Assembly (NCBI GenBank): GCA_947178195.1
Contig: CAMWXM010000004.1
Location: 1 to 32,693, forward strand
Direction: 5' to 3'
Length of the DNA stretch: 32,693 bases
Source: an uncultured Ruminococcus sp.
Lineage (GTDB): Bacteria > Bacillota > Clostridia > Oscillospirales > Ruminococcaceae
This document shows, piece by piece, positions 1-9,910 of the stretch (its first letter is position 1; each line of letters begins with the position of its first letter). Made by a program: the position numbers and the translations under genes. The notes below the pieces were generated by a model that did no database searches, was not told the origin of the DNA, and was given only the letters and a program-made list of their open reading frames with translations.

Positions 1-648
1 GGATTTATACTATATAATACCGGCGGAAATACCGGAGAATTGTTTATAAGCAGTAAAATATGGGAGACGGCTCTTAAAATTATTTCGGCATTAGCCGGAT
101 ATGTCATTCTGACGCCCCTTATTACTGGCGGATTATGGTGGTTTTATCAGTCCGCATGCGGCAACGACAACATGAACATATTAAAGCTTTACACTGGATT
201 TAAACTTAATCTGAGAGCAGGCTTTCTTTATGGACTTATCTGGATAATGAGTATGCTTTCGCTGATACCTACAGGAGTATGCTGGGCGGCAGCTTATTAT
301 GTATTCGATCATGCTTCTGAATACGCAGATCAGGCTATTGCACTTTTTGCGGCTTTACAGCTTTTTATGCTGGGACTGTTTCTTGTTGGCTTATATCTTA
401 AATGCGTTATGTCTATGATTTTTGCGCCGTTTGTTTTTATAAAACACCCCGATATGAATATCTTTAAAATTATTAATAAGTCACGAAAAATAATATATGG
501 CTCAAAGCTTGAATGCTTAAAGCTTATTCTGACATATCTGCCGTTAATGCTGCCGATAGTAACGATACCTTTTATACTGCCGAGAGCAGTCATGGCTGTT
601 TCAGTCATGGCATGCGAGAAAATAGGAGCGGAAAATTGGGAACAATAA
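1..648 (+). CDS. Hypothetical multi-pass membrane protein, 5'-truncated by the window edge
   Basis: Frame 1 is open from base 1 to TAA at 646-648; several hydrophobic segments. The ORF-track start at 40 (TTG) is probably internal. Confidence 0.6.
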   Translation, partial: GFILYNTGGNTGELFISSKIWETALKIISALAGYVILTPLITGGLWWFYQSACGNDNMNILKLYTGFKLNLRAGFLYGLIWIMSMLSLIPTGVCWAAAYYVFDHASEYADQAIALFAALQLFMLGLFLVGLYLKCVMSMIFAPFVFIKHPDMNIFKIINKSRKIIYGSKLECLKLILTYLPLMLPIVTIPFILPRAVMAVSVMACEKIGAENWEQ

Positions 649-1952
649 TTTTAAATGTAAAAAAAGATGCGAAGCTTGAAGATTTTCTTATAAAAGAAGC
701 AGGTATTTCGAAAAGAACTATATGCAGGCTTAAACGTACAAAAAATGGTATCACACGTAACGGAACGCTTATCCGCACCATAGACAATGTATTTAGCGGT
801 GACAGGATAGCACTTGAATTTGAAGATACCAAAACTCTTGAGCCCAACGGCAGACTTCATGCAGGAATCGCTTTTGAAAATGATAATCTGGTTGTATTTG
901 ATAAGCCTGCCGATATGCCTGTACACCCTTCCATAAAGCATCAGGGGGATACTCTGGGGAATCTTTTTGCTTATAAATATCCCGGACTTACTTTTCGTCC
1001 GGTAAACCGTCTCGACAGAGATACTTCCGGGTTGTGCATTGTGGCAAAAAATGCTGTTTCTGCTGCAGCGCTGCAGGGTAATGTAAAAAAAATATATTAT
1101 GCCGCTGTGTCGGGACATATCGAAGGGGAGGGGACTATCACTCTTCCTATAGCAAGGGAATGCGATTCAATAATAAAAAGAACTGTCAGAAGCGACGGAC
1201 AGAAAGCGGTCACTCATTATAAGGCTACCTGTACGGGAGATAAATATTCCCTTCTTGAAATAAATCTTGAAACAGGCAGAACACATCAAATAAGAGTACA
1301 CTTTGCCCATATCGGGCATCCTCTTGCCGGAGATGAGCTTTACGGCGGAAATACTAACGATATTAAATATCAGGCTCTTCACTGTGGACAGCTTGATTTT
1401 AATGACCCTCTGAGCGGTGAACACATAACGGTGATTTCGCCTGTCAGAGAAAATATATTATTACTATTTAAAAAGGAGAGTAAAAAAATGGAAAAAATTG
1501 CAAGCTTTCAGGTGGATCACAGAAAAATCAACGTTGGTATGTACATATCGAGAATTGATGGGGATATAGTTACATATGATGTGCGAATGGTAAAGCCTAA
1601 CGGGGGAGTTTATCTTGAAAATCCCGCTATGCATACTATTGAACACCTTTTTGCGACCTTTGCAAGAAATTCGGAATTTGGCAACAATATCGTTTATGTT
1701 GGACCTATGGGCTGCCGTACCGGCTTTTACCTGCTTACAAGAGGAATGGACCATGAATCGGCAATAAAGCTTGTACGTGACGCTTATGGATTTATTGCTG
1801 AATATAATGACGAAATTCCTGGCTGCTCGGAAGAGGAATGCGGAAATTATAAGGAGCATAGTCTGGAAGGTGCTAAAAAGGCTGTGCTGCCTCTTCTGAA
1901 GGTATTGGAAAATTATACTGTCGAAATGTTGGAATACTCCTGGCACATGTAA
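636..1952 (+). CDS. RluA-family pseudouridine synthase fused in frame to LuxS (S-ribosylhomocysteine lyase)
   Basis: Likely TTG start at 636 after TAGGAG, overlapping the upstream stop. RluA motif RPVNRLDRDTSGL and LETGRTHQIRVH, then LuxS motifs HTIEHLFATF, GPMGCRTGFYL, ECGNYKEHSL in the same frame with no stop between. Confidence 0.85.
   Translation: MGTIILNVKKDAKLEDFLIKEAGISKRTICRLKRTKNGITRNGTLIRTIDNVFSGDRIALEFEDTKTLEPNGRLHAGIAFENDNLVVFDKPADMPVHPSIKHQGDTLGNLFAYKYPGLTFRPVNRLDRDTSGLCIVAKNAVSAAALQGNVKKIYYAAVSGHIEGEGTITLPIARECDSIIKRTVRSDGQKAVTHYKATCTGDKYSLLEINLETGRTHQIRVHFAHIGHPLAGDELYGGNTNDIKYQALHCGQLDFNDPLSGEHITVISPVRENILLLFKKESKKMEKIASFQVDHRKINVGMYISRIDGDIVTYDVRMVKPNGGVYLENPAMHTIEHLFATFARNSEFGNNIVYVGPMGCRTGFYLLTRGMDHESAIKLVRDAYGFIAEYNDEIPGCSEEECGNYKEHSLEGAKKAVLPLLKVLENYTVEMLEYSWHM
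1488..1952 (+). CDS. luxS: LuxS, S-ribosylhomocysteine lyase (internal start within the fused ORF)
   Basis: ATG at 1488 preceded by AAAAGGAGAGTAAAAAA; MEKIASFQVDHRKINVGMYISR is a typical LuxS N-terminus; metal-binding and catalytic motifs present. Confidence 0.85.
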   Translation: MEKIASFQVDHRKINVGMYISRIDGDIVTYDVRMVKPNGGVYLENPAMHTIEHLFATFARNSEFGNNIVYVGPMGCRTGFYLLTRGMDHESAIKLVRDAYGFIAEYNDEIPGCSEEECGNYKEHSLEGAKKAVLPLLKVLENYTVEMLEYSWHM

Positions 1953-2138
1953 CAAAAAATAACATCTTCATTTGTGCAGATATACAAATAATTGTCGGTT
2001 TATGGTAAATATATACAAATCGACTTGCGTTTTATTGTTAAACTGGTATAATAACTTCATGATGTAACTGAATTGTAATAATTTTGGTTCATTTTCTCTG
2101 CACCATTCCGGTGCTTACTACTGAAAGGAGTTTTTTCA

Positions 2139-3452
2139 ATGAAACGCATACGAACTGAAGGCAGAAGAAGGCTTTATTCAATGGTTATGAACTGTACTGC
2201 TCCTGCGCTGGCGATTTTGTTCCTTGCAGGCTCTGCATGCTGGGCAGCTGAATTGCAGTACGGCGAACCGGTGGAGTATGACAGAAGTCCGGAGGCGGCT
2301 GCTGTTCTGGCTGAAAACGGACTTTCCCTTGTGCCTGATGAATATACGGAATCGGCAATGCCTGTTTCAGAAATAGCCGTTATGAGCAGCCCTAATTCGG
2401 GTGCGGAAATGGTGGAGGCGTGTGGCATTTATATCGGCGATAAATTTGTGGGAGCTGTTGCAAACGGAGAAAGCGTTGAACAGGAGCTGTTGCAGATACT
2501 GGAAAATTACCGTAAAGAGGAAAATGTTATAGATGCGGATTTTGCGATAGAACCTGATATCAAGCAGGGACTTTACCGGACGGAGGCTCTGGTAGATGAA
2601 ACGGATATGTCGGATTTTCTCACCAGTGAAAAAAAGGTGGTTGCCGAATACACTGCTGAAAAGGAGGATACGCCGGAAAAAATTGCCGAGGATTTCGGAA
2701 TGAGCGTCGACGAGATAAAGGAGCTTAATCCTGAAATTGAAAGCATCAGCGACGGAGAACAAATTAAAATCAAGGAAACCGTTTCGGTACTTCCTGTTAA
2801 ATATGTATGTGAAGAACAGGAAGAGGAAATAATTCAGGTCAATTCATATGCTTATAATGAAAATTATGAATTGATATCAGACGGCATTAAGGGTAAAAAA
2901 ATCAGCACATATGAGGTGACTTACATCGACGGCAGTGAAATGTCCAGAAAGCTTATTTCCACGGAAACAATCGAATTGACGTCGGAGCAGATACCGGAAG
3001 AGCAGGACCCATACATTGACAGCAGCAGCGAGCAGACCAACGAGGAATTGTTTACCGAAAGCCATCCTGAAACAGGAGGACTTTTTTCGGGAAGTTTTAT
3101 ATGGCCGGTAAACGGCGGATATATAAGCGACACCTTCGGAAGCGACAGAAATCATAAGGGACTTGATATCGCAGCGCCTTCGGGCACTGATATTTATGCT
3201 TCTGACGCAGGAACAGTCATAGACGCAGGCTGGAACGACGGCGGCTATGGTAACTTTGTACAGATAGACCACGGCAACGGATATGTCACAATTTATGGTC
3301 ATGCCAGCGAGGTATATGTCAGCGCCGGAGATGTGGTGGAGCAGGGACAGCTTATTGCAGCAGTTGGAACTACCGGAGATTCTACCGGAAACCATTGCCA
3401 TTTTGAAGTCAGATATGCGGGAGCGTTTCTTGACCCACAGGAATTTGTATAA
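2139..3452 (+). CDS. Secreted LysM / G5-like / M23 peptidase (cell-wall endopeptidase)
   Basis: RBS GAAAGGAG; N-terminal hydrophobic segment; LysM-like YTAEKEDTPEKIAEDFGMSVDEIKELNP; M23 motifs HKGLDIAAPSGTDIYASDAGTV and GNHCHFEVR. Confidence 0.85.
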   Translation: MKRIRTEGRRRLYSMVMNCTAPALAILFLAGSACWAAELQYGEPVEYDRSPEAAAVLAENGLSLVPDEYTESAMPVSEIAVMSSPNSGAEMVEACGIYIGDKFVGAVANGESVEQELLQILENYRKEENVIDADFAIEPDIKQGLYRTEALVDETDMSDFLTSEKKVVAEYTAEKEDTPEKIAEDFGMSVDEIKELNPEIESISDGEQIKIKETVSVLPVKYVCEEQEEEIIQVNSYAYNENYELISDGIKGKKISTYEVTYIDGSEMSRKLISTETIELTSEQIPEEQDPYIDSSSEQTNEELFTESHPETGGLFSGSFIWPVNGGYISDTFGSDRNHKGLDIAAPSGTDIYASDAGTVIDAGWNDGGYGNFVQIDHGNGYVTIYGHASEVYVSAGDVVEQGQLIAAVGTTGDSTGNHCHFEVRYAGAFLDPQEFV

Positions 3453-3507
3453 ATTATATATTTTAATCAGTTCACAAAAAATTTACATTTTAAATTTGCA
3501 TAGGGTA

Positions 3508-3536
3508 TTGCAGAAAACGGAAGAATATGTTATAAT
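3508..3536 (+). promoter_or_regulatory. Putative sigma-A promoter for the S10 operon
   Basis: TTGCAG (3508-3513), 17-bp spacer, TATAAT (3531-3536). Confidence 0.6.
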
Positions 3537-3542
3537 TTATTT

Positions 3543-3772
3543 GCGTGATTGCAACAGATATGCGATGAAGCGAAAGGTTGCCGGCGGTATGCCGGGTAAT
3601 TTTCGTGGAGTATGTCCGATTTAAAACCGGGCGACTGAAATACTTGTGCACAGTTTGTGACTTTTTTACGGCTTTATGGCTGTAGCTATGTAAACTTAAA
3701 CTATGTAAAACTGTGTCCTGATGAAAGTAACCCGAATTTTGAATCTGCATGAATCAAAATTCGGTTTTTTTT
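3543..3772 (+). ncRNA. Candidate structured leader/attenuator of the S10 operon
   Basis: Roughly 315-nt gap between promoter and rpsJ; hairpin GCGAAAGGTTGCCGGCGGTATGCCGGGTAATTTTCGT; long-range pairing GCACAGTTT (3648-3656) with AAACTGTGT (3708-3716); ends in an intrinsic terminator. Confidence 0.55.
3732..3772 (+). terminator. Intrinsic terminator upstream of rpsJ (probable attenuator)
   Basis: CCGAATTTTGA ... TCAAAATTCGG followed by T8. Confidence 0.75.
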
Positions 3773-3858
3773 ACCGACTGAATCGGGAAACACACGGGAA
3801 CGTGGAGTGTTTCAAATCAAGCCCCCCAACAGAATATGCTTTAAGGAGGCGAAAAAAG

Positions 3859-4173
3859 GTGGCAGTCAACGAAAAGATCAGAATCAAGATCAAAGGCTAT
3901 GAACACGCAACAGTAGACGCAGCAGCGGCAAAAATCGTTGAAGCGGCAAAAAGAAGCGGTGCAAGGGTTTCAGGTCCTATTCCGCTCCCTACAAACAAAG
4001 AGGTAGTTACTATCCTCAGAGCTGTTCATAAATACAAGGACAGCCGTGAGCAGTTTGAAATGAGAACTCATAAGAGACTTATCGACGTTATCAGACCAAC
4101 TGCTAAAACGACCGATGCTCTTCAGAAGCTGGAAGTTCCGGCAGGCGTGGACATCGTAATGGAAGTTAAATAA
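3859..4173 (+). CDS. rpsJ: 30S ribosomal protein S10
   Basis: GTG start after [52 protein letters not shown]. The ORF-track start (3721) runs into the terminator and is rejected. Confidence 0.95.
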   Translation: MAVNEKIRIKIKGYEHATVDAAAAKIVEAAKRSGARVSGPIPLPTNKEVVTILRAVHKYKDSREQFEMRTHKRLIDVIRPTAKTTDALQKLEVPAGVDIVMEVK

Positions 4174-4281
4174 AAGACTTCCCGGATATCACAGAAAATC
4201 CACTGTGAAATAATGACGGAAAAATTTCCGCCGGTCATGTTGGCTTCGGGTCAACCAATAACCTAACAGGAGGAAATATAC

Positions 4282-4914
4282 ATGAAAAAAGGTATTATCG
4301 GCAAGAAAATCGGTATGACACAGATTTTTGACGAATCGGGAAAAGTTATTCCCGTAACGGTCGTTGAAGCCGGTCCGTGCGTTGTGGTTCAGAAAAAAAC
4401 TATTGAAAACGACGGATATGAGGCTGTTCAGCTTGGCTACGGCGAAGTTAAGACCACAAGAGTCAACAAGCCGATGAAGGGTCATTTTGACAAGGCAGAC
4501 GTAGCTTGTAAAAAGGAACTCAGGGAATTCAGACTTGAGGACTGCGCTTCAGTTAATGTAGGCGATATTTTAAAGGCTGACACATTCGCAGTAGGCGATA
4601 TGGTGGACGTAAGCGGTACAAGCAAAGGTAAGGGTTTCCAGGGTACTATTAAACGTCACAATAATTCGAGACTTAAGGAAACTCATGGTTCAGGTCCTGT
4701 ACACAGACATGCAGGCTCTATGGGCGCTTGCTCGTCTCCTTCAAGAATCTTTAAGGGCAAGGGAATGCCAGGTCAGATGGGTAATGAAAAGGTTACCGTA
4801 CAGAATCTTGAAGTTGTTAAAATCGACTCAGAAAATAATCTTATTGCACTCAGAGGCGCAATTCCGGGCCCTAAGGGCGGAATCGTGTCCATTATAGACA
4901 GTGTTAAGGCGTAA
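4282..4914 (+). CDS. rplC: 50S ribosomal protein L3
   Basis: [33 protein letters not shown]. Confidence 0.97.
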   Translation: MKKGIIGKKIGMTQIFDESGKVIPVTVVEAGPCVVVQKKTIENDGYEAVQLGYGEVKTTRVNKPMKGHFDKADVACKKELREFRLEDCASVNVGDILKADTFAVGDMVDVSGTSKGKGFQGTIKRHNNSRLKETHGSGPVHRHAGSMGACSSPSRIFKGKGMPGQMGNEKVTVQNLEVVKIDSENNLIALRGAIPGPKGGIVSIIDSVKA

Positions 4915-4931
4915 GGAAGGAGGAAGCATAT

Positions 4932-5555
4932 ATGTCAAAGGTTTCAGTTTATAATATGGCAGGAAATCAGGTTTCTGAAACAGAAATTTCCGACGCTGTA
5001 TTCGGTATAGAACCAAATGAAGCTGTAATGCATGCAATGGTTGTGAATTATCTCGCAAATCAGCGTCAGGGCACACAGTCTACACTGACACGTACAGAAG
5101 TTCGTGGCGGCGGAAGAAAACCATGGCGTCAGAAGGGTACAGGCCATGCAAGACAGGGTTCGACCCGTGCTCCTCAGTGGACACACGGCGGTGTGGCTTT
5201 AGGTCCTAAGCCGAGAGATTACAGCTATACACTTAATAAAAAGGTAAAAAGACTTGCAATGAAGTCGGCTTTATCTTCAAAGGCTCAGAATGCAAACCTG
5301 ATAGTTGTAGACGCTCTTGACCTGGAAGGCTTCAAGACAAAGACTATCGTTGAAATGCTCAAGGCTTTAAATGTTGAGGGCAAGGCTCTTATCGTAACAG
5401 CTGAGGCTGATAGAAAAGTCGTAAAGAGCGCAGCAAACATTCCGGGCGTTAAAACGGCGGCTGTCAATACTCTTAACGTATATGACATTTTGAATCATGA
5501 TAAATTTATCGTTGTAAAGAATGCCGTTGAAAAAATTGAGGAGGTGTACGCATAA
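4932..5555 (+). CDS. rplD: 50S ribosomal protein L4
   Basis: [35 protein letters not shown]. Confidence 0.97.
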   Translation: MSKVSVYNMAGNQVSETEISDAVFGIEPNEAVMHAMVVNYLANQRQGTQSTLTRTEVRGGGRKPWRQKGTGHARQGSTRAPQWTHGGVALGPKPRDYSYTLNKKVKRLAMKSALSSKAQNANLIVVDALDLEGFKTKTIVEMLKALNVEGKALIVTAEADRKVVKSAANIPGVKTAAVNTLNVYDILNHDKFIVVKNAVEKIEEVYA

Positions 5556-5866
5556 TGAAAGCACCACAGGATATTATCCTCAAACCGGTCATCTCTGAAA
5601 GAAGCATCGATCTGCTTCCTACCGGAAAATATACTTTCAAGGTTGCCAAGGACGCTAACAAGGTTGAGATCGCAAAGGCAGTAGAACAGCTTTTCAGCGT
5701 TGAGGTCACTAAGGTAAATACCATGAACTGCAAGGGACGTACAAAACGTGTCGGCAGATTTGAAGGTAAAACGGCTGACTGGAAAAAAGCAATCGTTACT
5801 ATAAATACAGAACCGGACGATAAGAAAATTAAATCGTCAATCGAGTTCTTCGACGGCTTGTATTAA
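5555..5866 (+). CDS. rplW: 50S ribosomal protein L23
   Basis: APQDIILKPVISERS...KVNTMNCKGRTKRVGR; position in operon. Confidence 0.95.
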   Translation: MKAPQDIILKPVISERSIDLLPTGKYTFKVAKDANKVEIAKAVEQLFSVEVTKVNTMNCKGRTKRVGRFEGKTADWKKAIVTINTEPDDKKIKSSIEFFDGLY

Positions 5867-5928
5867 TAAAAAGCCGTATGGTATGGGAGTGATGCTCCCG
5901 CAAACAATGCATTTAAGGAGTGAAAACA

Positions 5929-6762
5929 ATGGCAATAAAAACCTATAAACCGACAACTCCTTCACGTCGTCAGATGACCTGTACCGACTATTCGGAATTG
6001 TCGAAGGTTGCTCCGCAGAAGAGTCTGCTTGAACCTCTGAAGAAAAAATCAGGCAGAAACAGCTACGGAAGAATTACTGTCCGCCACAGAGGCGGCGGCT
6101 CAAGAAGAAAATATCGTATAATCGATTTCAAACGTGACAAGGATGGCATGAATGCTGAAGTTATGACTCTTGAATACGATCCTAACCGTTCCGCATTTAT
6201 CGCTCTTGTTCAGTATGAAGATGGTGAAAAGAGATACATTCTTGCACCACACGGTCTTAAAGTGGGCGATACAGTCTGCTCAGGTCCTGAAGCTGATATC
6301 AAGCCGGGTAATGCACTTGAAATGATAAACATTCCTGTTGGTACGTTTATCCATGCTATCGAGCTTTATCCTGGTAAGGGCGCTCAGATGGTCCGTTCAG
6401 CAGGAAATATGGCTCAGCTTATGGCTAAGGAGGGTAAATACGCTCTTGTAAGACTTCCTTCGGGAGAACTCAGAAATGTACCGATCAACTGTAAGGCTAC
6501 AATTGGTCAGGTAAGCAATATTGACCACGAAAACGTTAATCTGGGTAAAGCCGGAAGAACACGTCATATGGGTATCAGACCGACAGTCAGAGGTTCTGTA
6601 ATGAACCCTTGCGATCACCCTCACGGCGGTGGTGAAGGTAAATCACCAATCGGTCGTCCGGGACCTGTTACTCCTTGGGGTAAGCCAGCACTCGGCTATA
6701 AGACCCGTAACAAGCATAACCGTTCCGACAAGTTTATCGTAAAACGCAGAAACGGTAAATAA
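5929..6762 (+). CDS. rplB: 50S ribosomal protein L2
   Basis: [17 protein letters not shown]...[32 protein letters not shown] at 5929 follows AAGGAG. Confidence 0.97.
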   Translation: MAIKTYKPTTPSRRQMTCTDYSELSKVAPQKSLLEPLKKKSGRNSYGRITVRHRGGGSRRKYRIIDFKRDKDGMNAEVMTLEYDPNRSAFIALVQYEDGEKRYILAPHGLKVGDTVCSGPEADIKPGNALEMINIPVGTFIHAIELYPGKGAQMVRSAGNMAQLMAKEGKYALVRLPSGELRNVPINCKATIGQVSNIDHENVNLGKAGRTRHMGIRPTVRGSVMNPCDHPHGGGEGKSPIGRPGPVTPWGKPALGYKTRNKHNRSDKFIVKRRNGK

Positions 6763-6783
6763 GCTGAAAGGAGGAACTGATTA

Positions 6784-7068
6784 ATGAGCAGAAGCATTAA
6801 AAAGGGCCCTTACGTTCAGGAGGCTCTTTATAAAAGAGTTGTCGCAATGAACGAAGCAGGTGAAAAAAAGGTGCTCAAGACATGGAGCAGAACCTCGACA
6901 ATTTTCCCAGAATTTGTTGGTCATACATTTGCAGTTCATGACGGACGCAAGCACGTTCCGGTATATGTGACGGAAGATATGGTAGGTCACAAGCTGGGTG
7001 AGTTTGCTCCTACAAGAACCTATAAGGGTCACGCTGGATCGAAAACTACAAACAACGGCAAGAAATAG
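6784..7068 (+). CDS. rpsS: 30S ribosomal protein S19
   Basis: [19 protein letters not shown]. Confidence 0.97.
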   Translation: MSRSIKKGPYVQEALYKRVVAMNEAGEKKVLKTWSRTSTIFPEFVGHTFAVHDGRKHVPVYVTEDMVGHKLGEFAPTRTYKGHAGSKTTNNGKK

Positions 7069-7085
7069 CGGAAGGAGGAATTCAG

Positions 7086-7421
7086 ATGGAAGCAAGAGCA
7101 TATCTGAGAAACGCTCGTATTGCACCAAGAAAAGTGCAGATTGTTTTGGATCTTATCAGAAACAAGCCTGTAGACGTTGCGCTCGCTACTCTTAATTATA
7201 CACCAAAGGCTGCATGTGAAATACTTGAAAAGCTTTTGAAATCCGCTATCGCAAACGCTGAAAACAATCACAGCATGAACAGGGACGACCTTTACGTTGC
7301 TGAATGTTTTGTTTGTCCGGGTCCTATAATGAAGAGAATCATGCCAAGAGCACAGGGCAGAGCATACAGAATTTTAAAGAGAACATCACATGTTACAATT
7401 GTTCTTAAAGAAAAAGAATAA
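7086..7421 (+). CDS. rplV: 50S ribosomal protein L22
   Basis: [26 protein letters not shown]...[21 protein letters not shown]. Confidence 0.96.
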   Translation: MEARAYLRNARIAPRKVQIVLDLIRNKPVDVALATLNYTPKAACEILEKLLKSAIANAENNHSMNRDDLYVAECFVCPGPIMKRIMPRAQGRAYRILKRTSHVTIVLKEKE

Positions 7422-7439
7422 TCCCAGGGAGGTTTAAGA

Positions 7440-8195
7440 ATGGGCCAGAAAGTTAATCCGCACGGTCTTCGTGTCGGCGTTATAAAAGATTGGGATTCTC
7501 GCTGGTTTGCGAATAAATCAACTTTTGGCGACACACTTGTTGAAGATTACAATGTTCGTAACTATATTAAGAAGAACTTGTATGCAGCAGGTGTTCCAAA
7601 AATTGAAATTGAAAGATTTGCTGAAGATAAGGTAAGAATCCACATCCACTGTGCAAAGCCGGGTATCGTAATCGGAAGAGGCGGCACAGAAATCGAAAAG
7701 CTCCGTCAGAAGCTTGAAAAAATGATCGGCAAACAGGTTGCGGTTAATATCGTTGAGGTCAAAAACCCAGATATCAACTCAAAGCTTGTGGCTGAAAAAA
7801 TAGCTCTCGATCTCGAAAACAGAGTTTCATTCAGACGTACAATGAAACAGGCTATCGGCAGAGCTATGCGTCTGGGCGCTAAGGGTATCAAGGTTATGGT
7901 ATCAGGTCGTCTCGGCGGCGCTGAAATTGCAAGAAGCGAAACATACCATGAAGGTACTATCCCACTTCAGACAATAAGAGCTGATATTGATTATGCAACA
8001 GCTGAGGCTGCTACAACATACGGTCGTCTTGGCATTAAAGTCTGGATCTATAAGGGCGAGGTTTTAAAGGGTGAAGCTGCTAAAACAGAAGAAACTAAGG
8101 CTAAGTCCGGCAGAGATAACAGAAGAAGAAATAATAATAATCAGAGACGTGACAATAAAGTCAGAGAAGTTAAAAATGAAGGAGGTAACCAGTAA
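7440..8195 (+). CDS. rpsC: 30S ribosomal protein S3
   Basis: [28 protein letters not shown] domain [14 protein letters not shown]. Confidence 0.97.
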   Translation: MGQKVNPHGLRVGVIKDWDSRWFANKSTFGDTLVEDYNVRNYIKKNLYAAGVPKIEIERFAEDKVRIHIHCAKPGIVIGRGGTEIEKLRQKLEKMIGKQVAVNIVEVKNPDINSKLVAEKIALDLENRVSFRRTMKQAIGRAMRLGAKGIKVMVSGRLGGAEIARSETYHEGTIPLQTIRADIDYATAEAATTYGRLGIKVWIYKGEVLKGEAAKTEETKAKSGRDNRRRNNNNQRRDNKVREVKNEGGNQ

Positions 8196-8620
8196 TGCTA
8201 CTTCCAAAGAGAGTTAAATACCGTCGTGTTCACAGAGGACGTATGACGGGTAAGGCAACAAGAGGCAATAAGGTAAGCTACGGAGATTTCGGTCTTCAGG
8301 CTTTAGAGCCTTCGTGGATCACTTCAAATCAGATCGAAGCAGCCCGTATCGCTATGACTCGTTACATTAAGCGTGGCGGTCAGGTATGGATCAAGATTTT
8401 CCCGGATAAGCCTGTTACACATAAGCCAGCAGGTACTCGTATGGGTTCCGGTAAGGGTGCTCCGGAATATTGGGTTGCAGTAGTTAAGCCGGGTAGAGTT
8501 ATGTTTGAAATAGCCGGCGTTCCGGAAGAAACTGCAAGAGAAGCTATGCGTCTTGCTATGCATAAGCTCCCGATTAAATGTAAATTTGTAAAGAAAGAAG
8601 AGCAAGGAGGGGAGCAGTAA
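8195..8620 (+). CDS. rplP: 50S ribosomal protein L16
   Basis: [25 protein letters not shown]. Confidence 0.97.
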   Translation: MLLPKRVKYRRVHRGRMTGKATRGNKVSYGDFGLQALEPSWITSNQIEAARIAMTRYIKRGGQVWIKIFPDKPVTHKPAGTRMGSGKGAPEYWVAVVKPGRVMFEIAGVPEETAREAMRLAMHKLPIKCKFVKKEEQGGEQ

Positions 8621-8826
8621 TGAAAGCATCTGAGATCAGAGATATGTCAGTTGAAGAAATGAACGAAAAGCTGACTGACTTAAAAGACGAACTTTTCAGG
8701 CTCCGCTTTCAGCTTGCTGTAAACCAGCTTGACAATACGGCTCGTTTAAAGGCTGTTAAGAAGGATATCGCAAGAATCAAGACTATTCTTCGTGAAAATG
8801 AAATAAAGTCAAGCGTTGGGCAGTAA
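8620..8826 (+). CDS. rpmC: 50S ribosomal protein L29
   Basis: [33 protein letters not shown]. Confidence 0.96.
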   Translation: MKASEIRDMSVEEMNEKLTDLKDELFRLRFQLAVNQLDNTARLKAVKKDIARIKTILRENEIKSSVGQ

Positions 8827-8844
8827 GAAAGGGAGGATTTAGCT

Positions 8845-9102
8845 ATGTCTGAGAGAAACCTTAGAAAAACAAGGGTTGGTAAAGTTGTAAGCGACAAGAT
8901 GGACAAAACTATCGTTGTTGCTATCGCTGACAATGTTAAACACCCGCTTTATAAGAAAATTATCAAGCGCACTGTTAAGCTCAAGGCGCATGATGAAAAG
9001 AACGAATGCCGTATCGGCGATCGTGTTGAGGTTATGGAAACACGTCCTTTGTCAAAGGATAAGAGATGGCGTGTTGTAAACATTATTGAAAGAGCTAAAT
9101 AA
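8845..9102 (+). CDS. rpsQ: 30S ribosomal protein S17
   Basis: [30 protein letters not shown]. Confidence 0.96.
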   Translation: MSERNLRKTRVGKVVSDKMDKTIVVAIADNVKHPLYKKIIKRTVKLKAHDEKNECRIGDRVEVMETRPLSKDKRWRVVNIIERAK

Positions 9103-9162
9103 TTTTTATTATAAACGAGGAAACGGTTTAAAGCGAAACGTTTCTGAAAGGAGGAACTCGCT

Positions 9163-9531
9163 GTGATACAAATGCAATCTTATATGAAGGTCGCTGACAA
9201 CACCGGAGCCAAAGAGCTTATGTGTATCAGAGTTCTGGGCGGTACACGCAGAAGATATGCTAATATCGGCGATGTTGTTGTGGCTTCTGTTAAGAAAGCA
9301 ACACCCGGCGGCGTTGTTAAAAAAGGCGATGTTGTAAAGGCAGTTATCGTGCGTTCGGCAAAGGGCCTTAGAAGAGAAGACGGCACTTATATTCGTTTTG
9401 ACGAAAATGCAGCCGTAATTATTAAAGAAGATAAAAATCCGAGAGGAACCCGTATCTTCGGACCAGTAGCAAGAGAGCTTCGTGAAAAAGAATACATGAA
9501 GATTTTAAGCCTTGCTCCTGAAGTATTATAA
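9163..9531 (+). CDS. rplN: 50S ribosomal protein L14
   Basis: GTG start; [27 protein letters not shown]. Confidence 0.97.
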   Translation: MIQMQSYMKVADNTGAKELMCIRVLGGTRRRYANIGDVVVASVKKATPGGVVKKGDVVKAVIVRSAKGLRREDGTYIRFDENAAVIIKEDKNPRGTRIFGPVARELREKEYMKILSLAPEVL

Positions 9532-9541
9532 TGGAGGTGTC

Positions 9542-9898
9542 ATGATGAGTAAAGTACACGTTAAAACAGGTGACACAGTCGTTTTACTGACAGGTGACTA
9601 CAAGGATAAATATGAAGAGGGCGGAAAAAGAAAAACCGGTAAGGTACTGGAAGTAAGCCCTAAAGAAGGCAAGGTCATCGTTGAGGGAATCAACATGATA
9701 ACAAAGCATATGAAGCCTACAAGAATGGGACAGTCGGGTGGTATACTCAGAGCTGAATCTCCTGTTTACGCTTCAAAGGTGCAGCTTGTATGTCCGCACT
9801 GCGGCAAGCCTACAAGAGTCGGTCATGTGATCGAAGCCGACGGCGACAAGAAAACAAAGCTCCGTGTTTGCAAAAAATGCGGCAAATCATTCAAATAA
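9542..9898 (+). CDS. rplX: 50S ribosomal protein L24 with C-terminal four-cysteine zinc ribbon
   Basis: [21 protein letters not shown]...[21 protein letters not shown]...CKKC. RBS GGAGGT upstream of ATGATG at 9542/9545. Confidence 0.95.
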   Translation: MMSKVHVKTGDTVVLLTGDYKDKYEEGGKRKTGKVLEVSPKEGKVIVEGINMITKHMKPTRMGQSGGILRAESPVYASKVQLVCPHCGKPTRVGHVIEADGDKKTKLRVCKKCGKSFK

Positions 9899-9910
9899 AG
9901 GAGAAACGAC

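Noticed and set aside
1994-2035. Weak stem GTCGGTTT...AAATCGAC after luxS as terminator
   Set aside because: Short stem with a GU pair and broken T tract, overlapping a likely promoter for the M23 gene; ambiguous.
3721-3858. N-terminal 46-aa extension of S10 in the ORF track
   Set aside because: It spans the intrinsic terminator and lacks S10 similarity; the GTG at 3859 has a strong RBS.
5884-5898. GGGAG-TGATG-CTCCC hairpin between rplW and rplB
   Set aside because: Only a 5-bp stem; could be chance without comparative data.
9115-9146. Possible hairpin GAAACG...CGTTTC upstream of rplN
   Set aside because: Short 6-bp stem with large loop; not enough to claim a regulatory element.
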